Source: Acidobacteriota bacterium (lineage in GTDB: Bacteria; Acidobacteriota; Terriglobia; Terriglobales; Acidobacteriaceae). From it: a stretch of 9,371 bases of DNA. The stretch is from NCBI GenBank assembly GCA_003224995.1, contig QIAI01000173.1, forward strand, positions 1-9,371. The letters run 5' to 3'. Below the pieces are notes generated by a model, which was given only the letters and a program-made list of their open reading frames with translations, did no database searches and was not told the origin of the DNA. The position numbers and the translations under genes were made by a program. Shown piece by piece: positions 1 to 6,557 of the stretch; the stretch's first letter is position 1, and every line of letters starts with the position of its first letter.

Positions 1-1226
1 GGAGCCTTGAGCAGCGGCAGGACACCGTCATTTTTCAGCAGCACCATACTCTCGCGGGCGGTTGTGAGCGAGAGCTTGCGGTGGGCTTCTGAATCATTCT
101 CGGAGTAAGGGATTTGTGCGTAGGGCACCATCTCCGGTGGATCGAACATGCCGAGCAAGAAGCGGGCACGGAAGATCCGGCGTAGCGCTACATCGATGTC
201 CTTCTCGCTAAGCAGGCCCTGATTGACGGCGTCGAGGTACTTCACATAGTCGGAGTTGTCCGCTATTTTCTGCGTGAAATCGATGCACTCGTTGTCCATT
301 CCCATCTTGAGAGAAACGGCTGCCGCTTCTTCCTTGGTCTTGCTGTACTGGTGACCCGACCAGATATCCATCACCGCGCCGCAGTCGGAAACAACAAAGC
401 CATTGAATCGCCAGGCTCCGCGCAGCTGGTCTCGTAAGAGGAAGCGGTTCGCGCAAGCGGGTTCTCCATTGATGCTGTTGTAGGCGCACATGGTGGACGC
501 GGCGTGACCTTCGACGATCGTGGCGCGAAACGCCGGAAGGTAGGTGTCTTCCTCGTCGTGCTTGGAGGCGGGCACGTCGAACTTGTGGCGCAGGGACTCG
601 GGACCGCTGTGCACGGCGAAGTGCTTGGGAGTGGAGACCACACGAAGATACTTCTGACTGTCACCCTGCAGTCCTGTGACAAAAGCGACTCCCATGCTGG
701 CGGTGAGAAAAGGATCTTCACCGTAGGTTTCCTGACCGCGACCCCAGCGCGGGTCGCGAAAGATATTAATGTTTGGCGACCAGAGAGTGAGTCCCTCGAA
801 AATGTCGCGACGGCCCTGGCGAACGGCTTCGTGGTGCTTGGCCCGAGCCTCAGTTCCAACGACCGTAGCTACCTCATGGAGCAAGGGAGCGTCCCAGGTA
901 GCACCGAGCGCGATGGCTTGTGGGAAAACTGTGGCGATACCTGCCCCGGCGACGCCGTGTAGCGCCTCACTCCAGTAGTCATACGCCGGAACCTGAAGTC
1001 GGGGAATGGCGCGAGCCTGATTTACTAGTTGCGACGCTTTCTCTTCCAATGTCATGCGGGAGACAAGATCGTCCACGCGCTGATCGATGGGCAAGTTAGG
1101 ATCGAGATAAGGCGTCGTGGGAGTAGGCTCTGTGGTCTGCGCCAGCAGAACAACAGGAACAAAGGTCCATGCGGCCAGCACAAAAGCGGCCGTCGCGATT
1201 CGTTTTGTGAATTGGATCAAATCCAT
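1..1226 (-). CDS. GH3 family beta-xylosidase/arabinofuranosidase-type glycosidase (partial, 3' end beyond left edge)
   Basis: Reading the minus strand from ATG at 1226 gives 408 uninterrupted residues to the window edge. The frame has no stop, so the C-terminal part is outside. Residues 1-30 form a signal peptide (KR, then a hydrophobic stretch ending near LLAQ), so export is likely. GH3 N-terminal domain marks: YWSEALHGV near 84-92, SPNINIFRDPRWGRGQETYGEDP at 150-172 (split: SPNINIF, then RDPRWGRGQETYGEDP), KHFAVHSGPE at 201-210, and VVSDCGAV with the expected nucleophile Asp281. The second (alpha/beta sandwich) domain begins with the TARESMVLLKNDGVLPL block at 389-405. The EALHG and SDCGA signatures are typical of GH3 xylosidase/arabinofuranosidase enzymes, but beta-glucosidase activity cannot be excluded. 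GGGAGAG at 1231-1237 precedes the ATG by 4 bases. The gene follows lacI on the same strand after 212 bases, and probably has its own promoter. Confidence 0.93.
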   Translation of the reverse strand, partial: MDLIQFTKRIATAAFVLAAWTFVPVVLLAQTTEPTPTTPYLDPNLPIDQRVDDLVSRMTLEEKASQLVNQARAIPRLQVPAYDYWSEALHGVAGAGIATVFPQAIALGATWDAPLLHEVATVVGTEARAKHHEAVRQGRRDIFEGLTLWSPNINIFRDPRWGRGQETYGEDPFLTASMGVAFVTGLQGDSQKYLRVVSTPKHFAVHSGPESLRHKFDVPASKHDEEDTYLPAFRATIVEGHAASTMCAYNSINGEPACANRFLLRDQLRGAWRFNGFVVSDCGAVMDIWSGHQYSKTKEEAAAVSLKMGMDNECIDFTQKIADNSDYVKYLDAVNQGLLSEKDIDVALRRIFRARFLLGMFDPPEMVPYAQIPYSENDSEAHRKLSLTTARESMVLLKNDGVLPLLKA

Positions 1227-1268
1227 CAAGCTCTCCCATTAGCCAGCAAGGTTCGCGGGTTTCCACTT

Positions 1269-1295
1269 GGCGATTGCTCAAAAGCGGCAATCGTC
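1269..1295. repeat. Inverted repeat in the GH3 leader region
   Basis: CGATTGC (1271-1277) and GCAATCG (1287-1293) are perfect inverted copies around a 9-base loop; an outer G-C pair (1269/1295) adds to the stem past one imperfect pair. It lies about 45-70 bases upstream of the GH3 start codon, so it could be a leader hairpin or a protein-binding palindrome. It has no T-run after it on the minus strand, so it is not a convincing terminator for lacI. Confidence 0.4.
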
Positions 1296-1298
1296 ATC

Positions 1299-1323
1299 CG
1301 TCGATGCTGTTATACGTCGATGC
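1299..1323 (-). promoter_or_regulatory. Candidate GH3 promoter -10 box flanked by a 9-bp direct repeat
   Basis: On the minus strand GCATCGACG occurs twice (1323-1315 and 1307-1299), separated by 7 bases that contain TATAAC (1314-1309), one mismatch from the sigma70 -10 consensus. No good -35 hexamer sits at the usual spacing. If used, transcription would start near 1302, giving a leader of about 76 bases that carries the hairpin at 1269-1295. The arrangement looks like activator or repressor half-sites around a core promoter, but this is inference from pattern alone. Confidence 0.3.
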
Positions 1324-1438
1324 CGGCAACGATAAGGGATCGAGGCTACCGGCGAGTTACGAAATGCGTGATCGAGAAAGAGGTGCCCAAGTTAGCCGAA
1401 GTAGTCGTTCCGCTCGAGGAAATCACTTTGGCGATGTT

Positions 1439-2464
1439 TCACTTGATCCGTTGTGTGGCAGCCGAATTCAGTCTCGTGGACTGCCGTAAAACTAGATTGG
1501 TTTTTAGCACATACTCTGTCCCGCTCGGCGCCGGCGCTTCTCGTTCCACATCCGCCATGAGCGCATCGAATGCTAACCGCGCCAGTTCCGCTTGAGACAT
1601 CTGGATGGTGGTGAGCGGCGGAATCACGAACTGTGCCATGCGTATATCGTCAAATCCAATCACTGACAAATCCTGCGGGATGCTAATCTGATCTTCGTTA
1701 CTCTTTCGCATCACGCCAATCGCGGTCATGTCGTTGGAGCAGATCACGGCAGTTGGACGAATAGGTTTCTCCAGCAGTTGGGCGAAGGCCGCCATACCTC
1801 CCTCCATGGTATGATCGCCCTCCACCATGAGTGCAGGATCAACTTCAATTCCTATTTCGCGCATGGAGCGGAGAAAGGCCTGCTGTCGGGCGAGCGCGGA
1901 CTTTAATTTCAGCGGCCCGGATATAAAGGCAATTACCTCATGTCGAAGAGCCGCAAGGTGCTGAACGGCTTGTCGAATGCCATGAAGATAATCAATTTTT
2001 ATATTACTGACCCACGGACGCTGCGGTCCCACGTCGACGAAAACCAACGGGACCTCTCGAACATGAAGGTGCTCGAGGAGCGGTTCCTCCATCCCGAACG
2101 TCAGCACTGCCACGCCCTCTACTCGCCGTTCGATCATGCGCCGCACCGAACTCTCCATCCGTACCGGATCGTGGCTGGTTGAGCTGAGCAGGATTTCATA
2201 GCGATGCTGGACCGCGATGGCCTCAAACACTTGAACGATTTCCGGGAAGAATGGGTTCGTGATGTCGGAGATGATTAAACCGAAGATCCGGCTTCGCCCC
2301 GAGACCAGAGCTCGCGCTGATGTATTGGGGTAATAGCCCAGTTCCTCGATGACATTCCACACGCGCTTGGCCATCTGCGGATTGACGGTGGGCACGCGAT
2401 TGACAACCCGCGACACCGTGGCGGTGGAGACGCGCGCTCGTTTTGCGATTTCCCGTATGTCCAT
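1439..2464 (-). CDS. LacI-family transcriptional repressor, probable regulator of the arabinan locus
   Basis: A complete 341-residue LacI/GalR-family protein. Residues 2-25 hold the helix-turn-helix (IREIAKRARVSTATVSRVVN) and residues 50-57 the hinge helix (ARALVSGR), with Leu53 at the position that in LacI and PurR inserts into the central CG step of the operator. From about 60 onward is the periplasmic-binding-protein-like sensor core (FGLIISDITNPFF, later SVIGFDDIRMAQF and PPLTTIQMSQAELARLA). The start is fixed by the canonical MDIREIAKRA N-terminus; no good ribosome-binding site precedes it. It is divergent from the GH43 gene and shares a 235-base control region that contains two operator-like palindromes, one against its own promoter, so autoregulation is likely. 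The ligand is unknown; L-arabinose or an arabino-oligosaccharide is the natural guess from the neighbours. It lacks the GntR-type DNA-binding domain of Bacillus AraR. Confidence 0.95.
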   Translation of the reverse strand: MDIREIAKRARVSTATVSRVVNRVPTVNPQMAKRVWNVIEELGYYPNTSARALVSGRSRIFGLIISDITNPFFPEIVQVFEAIAVQHRYEILLSSTSHDPVRMESSVRRMIERRVEGVAVLTFGMEEPLLEHLHVREVPLVFVDVGPQRPWVSNIKIDYLHGIRQAVQHLAALRHEVIAFISGPLKLKSALARQQAFLRSMREIGIEVDPALMVEGDHTMEGGMAAFAQLLEKPIRPTAVICSNDMTAIGVMRKSNEDQISIPQDLSVIGFDDIRMAQFVIPPLTTIQMSQAELARLAFDALMADVEREAPAPSGTEYVLKTNLVLRQSTRLNSAATQRIK

Positions 2465-2485
2465 GCCGCTGCTGGAATCTACGGC

Positions 2486-2494
2486 ATTCTAGCA
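2486..2494 (-). promoter_or_regulatory. Candidate lacI extended -10 promoter
   Basis: The minus strand reads TGCTAGAAT, an extended -10 element (TG-N-TAnnnT). It would place transcription start near 2479, only about 15 bases before the lacI ATG. The first operator-like site (2496-2509) lies directly upstream, in the -15 to -30 zone, where a bound repressor would block RNA polymerase. Confidence 0.4.
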
Positions 2495-2495
2495 T

Positions 2496-2509
2496 GGTAA
2501 ACGTTCCCC
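2496..2509. promoter_or_regulatory. LacI-type operator-like site 1 (lacI-proximal)
   Basis: GGTAAACGTTCCCC. The left half matches the LacI-family half-site (G-N-AA-N-CG) exactly, while the right half is degenerate. It shares its first eight bases, in the same orientation, with site 2 located 132 bases away. It abuts the candidate lacI extended -10, which suggests negative autoregulation. Confidence 0.5.
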
Positions 2510-2594
2510 AAGAGAACCAGGGAGCAAGCGTGAACCGTCGATCACCAAAACACCCACCGCCACTCCACGTAACGTTCCTGCTACAGTTGAAAGG

Positions 2595-2603
2595 TAATAT
2601 AAG
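2595..2603 (+). promoter_or_regulatory. Candidate -10 region for the GH43 gene
   Basis: The AT-rich TAATATAAG stretch offers two overlapping -10-like hexamers (TAATAT, TATAAG) upstream of GH43, with no convincing -35. If used, transcription would begin near 2605-2610 and operator-like site 2 would lie about 20-35 bases downstream of the start, a position compatible with repression. Confidence 0.28.
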
Positions 2604-2627
2604 CCAAGGACTCAACGAATCCAGTAA

Positions 2628-2641
2628 GGTAAACGCTTGCC
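2628..2641. promoter_or_regulatory. LacI-type operator-like site 2 (GH43-proximal)
   Basis: GGTAAACGCTTGCC fits the general LacI/GalR-family palindrome (nGnAAnCGnTTnCn) at every fixed position with central CG. It is 58 bases upstream of the GH43 ATG. A TTG start for GH43 at 2637 would fall inside this site, which is an added reason to prefer the ATG at 2700. It is the best operator candidate in the window. Confidence 0.65.
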
Positions 2642-2699
2642 GGACTCAGCGGCGGCGCCCGGAACCCCTACTAACATTGAGTCACAAGGAATCGCAACC

Positions 2700-3761
2700 A
2701 TGAGGCTCCTTCGTTGGACCTGCGTCGTGCTTCTGAGTTGTTCGGCGTTTTCATGCGGGCTTGCCCACGCGGCGCAGGCGCCCCAGCTTATTCCCGTGTC
2801 CGGAGATGTGCAGTACACCCACGACCCCTCCATCATCAAAGACGGGGATACCTGGTATCTCTTCTCGACCAATAACGGTCCAGAACGCAACGGGGAAGTC
2901 CCTATTCGCTGCTCCCCGAATCTGAAGACTTGGAAACGATGTGGATACGTATTTTCTGGAGTTCCGGAATGGATCAAAAAGGCAAGCCCGCAAACCAAGG
3001 AACTTTGGGCTCCTGATCTGAGTTACTTCAATGGCAAGTTTCATCTTTACTACGCGTTCTCAGTTTTTGGAAAGAATACTTCCGGAATCGCCCTGGCTAC
3101 CAACAAGACGCTAAACCCGAAAAGTCCCGACTACCGGTGGATCGATCATGGTCTGGTCTTGCAATCTCGGCTGGAAGATGATTTCAATGCGATTGATCCG
3201 AATTTGGTATTCGATGAGCAGGGCCACGCCTGGCTAAGTTTTGGGAGTTTCTGGTCCGGGATCAAGATGCGCAGGATTGATCCAAAAACCGGAATTCTAT
3301 CGATGGAAGATACTAAACTGTATTCGCTAGCTGCCCGGAAGCGGCCACCCAATCCTCCGCGTAACCCTCCCGGTCTTCCCGGCGACTGGCAGGCGATTGA
3401 AGCTCCCTTCATTGTTCATCACGATAACTACTTCTATTTGTTTGTTTCCTTCGATCTATGCTGTCGCGGGACCAAGAGCAATTACAAAACCATGGTGGCA
3501 CGATCGCGCAACGTGACCGGGCCGTACGTAGATGAGAGCGGCACTCCGATGCCCGAGGGTGGAGGCACGCCCTTAATCGTGGGAAATCAACGATGGATTG
3601 GGCCAGGCGGAGAATCGCTGCTCTTGCAGAAAGAGGGCGACATCATTGTGTATCACGCGTATGACGGCAAATCTGGAGAGCCATGGCTACAAATCTCGAG
3701 CATCGCATGGGTGAACGGGTGGCCAAAGGCTGCGATCGCAGGAGCCCAACCCGAGAACTAA
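2700..3761 (+). CDS. GH43 arabinan endo-1,5-alpha-L-arabinanase, secreted
   Basis: A 353-residue glycoside hydrolase family 43 protein predicted to cut alpha-1,5-linked arabinan. Residues 1-25 form a signal peptide ending AHA-A; a lipobox-like LLSC at 11-14 is less likely. The five-bladed beta-propeller residues are visible: base Asp42 (THDPS), Asp166 (NAIDPN) and acid Glu234 (WQAIEAPFI). The block FDLCCRGTKSNYKTMVARSR (251-270) followed by NVTGPYVD is characteristic of arabinanases, and His319 in YHAYDG fits the conserved metal-associated histidine. A proline-rich loop (PPNPPRNPPG, 216-225) precedes the acid residue. ATG at 2700 is preceded by AAGGA (2686-2690) with 9-base spacing; this start also leaves the signal peptide at the N-terminus. 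The gene is divergent from lacI and convergent with the GH51 operon. Substrate assignment is by family; exo-acting arabinanase is the main alternative. Confidence 0.93.
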   Translation: MRLLRWTCVVLLSCSAFSCGLAHAAQAPQLIPVSGDVQYTHDPSIIKDGDTWYLFSTNNGPERNGEVPIRCSPNLKTWKRCGYVFSGVPEWIKKASPQTKELWAPDLSYFNGKFHLYYAFSVFGKNTSGIALATNKTLNPKSPDYRWIDHGLVLQSRLEDDFNAIDPNLVFDEQGHAWLSFGSFWSGIKMRRIDPKTGILSMEDTKLYSLAARKRPPNPPRNPPGLPGDWQAIEAPFIVHHDNYFYLFVSFDLCCRGTKSNYKTMVARSRNVTGPYVDESGTPMPEGGGTPLIVGNQRWIGPGGESLLLQKEGDIIVYHAYDGKSGEPWLQISSIAWVNGWPKAAIAGAQPEN

Positions 3762-3791
3762 AATCCGGCGGGTTTGAAAGCGAGTAGCCGG
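3759..3791 (-). terminator. Weak intrinsic terminator candidate for the GH51 operon
   Basis: On the minus strand CCGGC (3791-3787) pairs with GCCGG (3769-3765) around a 17-base loop and is followed directly by ATTTT. The stem is short and the loop long, so the case is modest. A second inverted repeat, GGTAGA (3805-3810)/TCTACC (3832-3837), lies closer to the GH51 stop. The gap between the two convergent genes is only 79 bases, so some bidirectional termination is expected here. Confidence 0.3.
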
Positions 3792-3840
3792 TGTGTGTAG
3801 CCACGGTAGATTTCGATGCAGGCCTACGGAGTCTACCTAT

Positions 3841-5433
3841 TCAAGCCAGTCTCAGAACCAGCTTGTTAACTGATGCAGCAGGGAAGCTGTACGTCAGAGT
3901 TCCCCCTTTCCCGTTGATTGAACGACTTTGTGGTGCAACCACATTTCGCTGTTCGAATGAATTGTGTGCATGAATGTCAGTGTGAGTCAGCGTGGTAGCG
4001 GAACCTGACTGGATGCTGGCGCCCCGCACTGAAATTTCCGACTCTCGCGCGGCGCTTACGTCAGGATTCACCACTGTGAGTACGAGTTGTTTGTCGTGCA
4101 GCGAAGCCGAGCCTTTAAGTCCCCAGAATCGGGCGGGCTTGCCATCGCGGTCATAGGTGACGTCAGGAGCGGAAAAAATCGTCCGCAAACCCTGGCCACC
4201 CTGGTGTTCGGCATACATGGCAAAAACATGGCCTACCGGCGTGACGCAGAATTTCTCTTCGTGCGCCAGATAGAGACTGTTCAGGCAATTAATCAATTGA
4301 GCGCAATTGGCCATCCCCACTTTTTCGGCATGGCGGTTGAAGATGTCGAGGGTCATGCCGCTGAAAACCGCATCGCGCAGGGTTGGAATCTGCTCCAGTT
4401 GATTGCTTGCGGTCGCCTCATTGCCTGGGCGATACCAAGGACCCCATTCGTCGACCACTAACTTGATGGAGTGCTCTGGGTCGAACTCGCTCATCACTTG
4501 CCAGTGACCGGTGATGAGCCCTTCCATGCGATCGCCCTCGCGAAGCAGTTCGTACCAGTCGACGGGTTCGAACTGGAGAGCATCGCGTTTACCCTTGACC
4601 CAATCCTGCGTGGCGCCGCGGCTTAGATTCCAAGCGTAATGATGCAGCGCCATGCCGTATATGGAGCGGAGCTGTCCGTGGCCTTTCTTGAGGACCTCCT
4701 CCAAGAATCCCCGCGTCCAATTCCAGTCCTCCACGTTGGGGCCGGAGGCAATAAATGAGAGTTCCTGATGAAACTGCGGCGATTCGTTACCCACCCCCCA
4801 ATAACGGACATTAAAAGGATCGCTGTAGCCGCCTGCGGCACGCACGTCCGCCAGTGTGGTGCTTCCTTTCGGCGAGTTGCAGTACTCCACCCAACGGTAA
4901 AAATCCTGCGCGGTCAGGCTGCGCACATTGGCGGCCAGGTAAGGTTCGCTGCCGATGAGCTTGCAGAAATGCACGAACTCGTTCGTGCCAAACTGGTTGG
5001 GATCGTATTTGTGACTGGCCGGGGCACTGGGAGATTCGCCGTCTTCCCAGAAATTAGTGCGCCGGGGCCGTTTATCCGCTGGACCAATACCGTCGCGCCA
5101 ATCGTAGCTGTCGGCAAAACAACCGCCCGGGAAGCGCACCACCGAAGGCTTGATTTTGCGCATCTCCTCGACCAGTTCTTTGCGAATGCCATTGATATTC
5201 GGAATTTTGGAATTCTCGCCCACCCACATTCCGTCATAAATCACTCCGCTGAGATTTTCGGCAAAGTGACCGTAAATATTGGGGGAGATGGTACCGAGCG
5301 GCTCATCAAGAAGGACTTCAACGCGAGCGCCCCGGGTGTTGGACTCAAAGGCGTGCGCAAAAGACGCCCACCGGGACGCCAGGAGAGCACCTGTTCCGAG
5401 AGCCGTATCGCGAAGAAAATCTCTGCGCCGCAT
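3841..5433 (-). CDS. GH51 alpha-L-arabinofuranosidase with Tat signal, apparent internal deletion
   Basis: A 530-residue GH51 enzyme that would remove terminal alpha-L-arabinofuranosyl groups. The N-terminus MRRRDFLRDTALGTGALLAS has the twin-arginine RR-x-FL motif and a hydrophobic segment ending near AHA (26-28), so folded export to the periplasm is predicted. Family marks: ISPNIYGHFAENL (49-61), VVRFPGGCFADSYDWRDGIG (98-117), acid/base Glu217 in YWGVGNES, YGMALHHYAWN (259-269), nucleophile Glu329 in VVDEWGPWY, FNRHAEKVGMANCAQLINC (365-383), and a C-terminal beta domain. After GNES the family normally continues WGCGG plus roughly 20 more residues; here the sequence jumps to PQFHQELSFIASGPN with the frame intact, so about 24 codons seem missing beside the active site. 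Activity is therefore doubtful. ATG at 5433 has a strong GGGAGG site 6 bases upstream. It is the last gene of the araB-GH27-galM-GH51 series, 72 bases after galM. Confidence 0.92.
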   Translation of the reverse strand: MRRRDFLRDTALGTGALLASRWASFAHAFESNTRGARVEVLLDEPLGTISPNIYGHFAENLSGVIYDGMWVGENSKIPNINGIRKELVEEMRKIKPSVVRFPGGCFADSYDWRDGIGPADKRPRRTNFWEDGESPSAPASHKYDPNQFGTNEFVHFCKLIGSEPYLAANVRSLTAQDFYRWVEYCNSPKGSTTLADVRAAGGYSDPFNVRYWGVGNESPQFHQELSFIASGPNVEDWNWTRGFLEEVLKKGHGQLRSIYGMALHHYAWNLSRGATQDWVKGKRDALQFEPVDWYELLREGDRMEGLITGHWQVMSEFDPEHSIKLVVDEWGPWYRPGNEATASNQLEQIPTLRDAVFSGMTLDIFNRHAEKVGMANCAQLINCLNSLYLAHEEKFCVTPVGHVFAMYAEHQGGQGLRTIFSAPDVTYDRDGKPARFWGLKGSASLHDKQLVLTVVNPDVSAARESEISVRGASIQSGSATTLTHTDIHAHNSFEQRNVVAPQSRSINGKGGTLTYSFPAASVNKLVLRLA

Positions 5434-5505
5434 GAGTAGCCTCCCTGAGGATCAGCTCACAGATGAACCAGCATGTAGGAACCAGCCGCAACTGTTGGCA
5501 TCGGT

Positions 5506-6557
5506 TTAGCGTGTTGAGAATTTAAAAACCGTCGTGGTCGCGTACTTTTGCCCAGTTTTCAACTCGGTCGAGGGGAACGATGGATGGTTACCGTAGCGAT
5601 GTTGATAGGCTTTGCCGCCTTTGCCCTGGAGAGTGCCGTCGAGAAAGTTGCCGCTGTAGAACTGCACTCCGGGTTCGGTGGTCAGTACCTGGAGAACCCG
5701 CCCAGTTTTCGGATCATAGGCCTCGGCTGCCAGCACAGGAGAACCCTTCGGCGAAGTGTTCAACACCCAGTTATGATCGTATCCTTTGCCGAGCTTTATT
5801 TGCGGGTCTTCCTGGTTGATGCGGGCGCCAATGGCAGTAGCCTGGGTGAAGTCGAAAGGCGTGCCCTTTACCGGCATTAACTCACCGGTGGGGATCAGGG
5901 TGGAATCAACGGCAGTGATTCGATCGCCATGAATCATCAATTGATGCTCGAGGATGTCGCCCGTGCCTTGCCCGGCGAGATTGAAGTAGGAGTGGTTGGT
6001 CAGGTTGACGACTGTGTTTTTGTCGGTTGTGGCTGAGTAAGCAATCGTCAGTTCGTTTTGATCGGAAAGTGTGTAGACGACTCTCGCCGCAAGGTTCCCG
6101 GGGAAACCTTCTTCTCCATCGGCGCTTTTGTAAGTCAGTTCGAGAGCTTGGCCCTTGCTGCCGGAAATATCCTTTGCGGTCCACAGCCGCTTGTTGAAAC
6201 CTTCCGGGCCACCGTCGTGAAAGTGCCGTGAGCGATGCGGTTTCCATAACGTCCGATCAGCGCTCCAAAAAAGGCTTTGTTGGTGAGATAGCCGTCGAGG
6301 CTGTCATAGCCGAGCACGACGTCATCAACTTTGCCGTTCCGGTCAGGAACTTTTAAGCTCACGATGATTCCGCCGAAATTTGTGATCGCCACCTCCATAC
6401 CTTTCTTGTTAGTTAAGGTATAGAGATCAGCTCCCCGACCATCGCCGGTCTTGCCGAAGGCTTGCTTCTTCATGATAGATTTCGCCTCTGCAGTGGCATC
6501 GAAGCTCATAGAGGCTATCAGAACGAGCATGAGCACAAGGTTAAATAGCGATTTCAA
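5506..6557 (-). pseudogene. galM: Aldose 1-epimerase (mutarotase), broken by a frame-shifting deletion
   Basis: Two frames together encode one mutarotase. The first runs from the TTG at 6557: a signal peptide (residues 1-23, MKSLFNLVLMLVLIASMSFD region) then FGGIIVSLKVPDRNGK, GYDSLDGYLTN, and FFGALIGRYGNRIAHGTF, ending in homology at about 6219. The second frame resumes at 6219 with GGPEGFNKRLW and continues NHSYFNL (catalytic His codon 5992-5994), GYDHNWVLN and TTEPGVQFYSGN (catalytic Glu codon 5674-5676) to TAA at 5506. The roughly 18-22 residues that normally lie between GxF and LHGG are absent, so the lesion is a deletion whose length is not a multiple of three rather than a single-base slip. 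Without it the protein would be about 370 residues, the usual size for exported mutarotases. As it stands the first frame yields a 140-residue truncated product. TTG start overlaps the GH27 stop (TTGA), with GGAGG 5 bases upstream, showing tight operon coupling. Confidence 0.88.

Noticed and set aside
504..962. Plus-strand open frame of 152 residues opposite GH3
   Set aside because: The minus strand here encodes unambiguous GH3 motifs; the plus-strand product resembles no family and has no good start context.
2567..2580. ACGTAACGTTCCTG as a further operator in the lacI/GH43 gap
   Set aside because: It contains a palindromic AACGTT, but the AA-N-CG-N-TT spacing of LacI-family operators is not met.
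2637..2699. Longer GH43 reading from a TTG at 2637
   Set aside because: It would start inside the operator palindrome, put 21 non-hydrophobic residues before a clear signal peptide, and lacks a ribosome-binding site; ATG at 2700 has AAGGA upstream.
4586..4593. Third copy of the operator word (CGTTTACC, reverse of GGTAAACG)
   Set aside because: It lies within GH51 coding sequence and has no matching second half-site; one such 8-mer by chance in 9.4 kb is not surprising.
4768..5439. Plus-strand 223-residue open frame opposite GH51
   Set aside because: It is antisense to strongly conserved GH51 motifs, so it is best explained as a by-product of codon bias in a GC-rich gene.
5906..6247. Minus-strand 113-residue open frame over the galM middle
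   Set aside because: It is a third frame over galM; the conserved mutarotase residues (NHSYFNL, FNKRLW) are encoded in the neighbouring frame, so it is a shadow.
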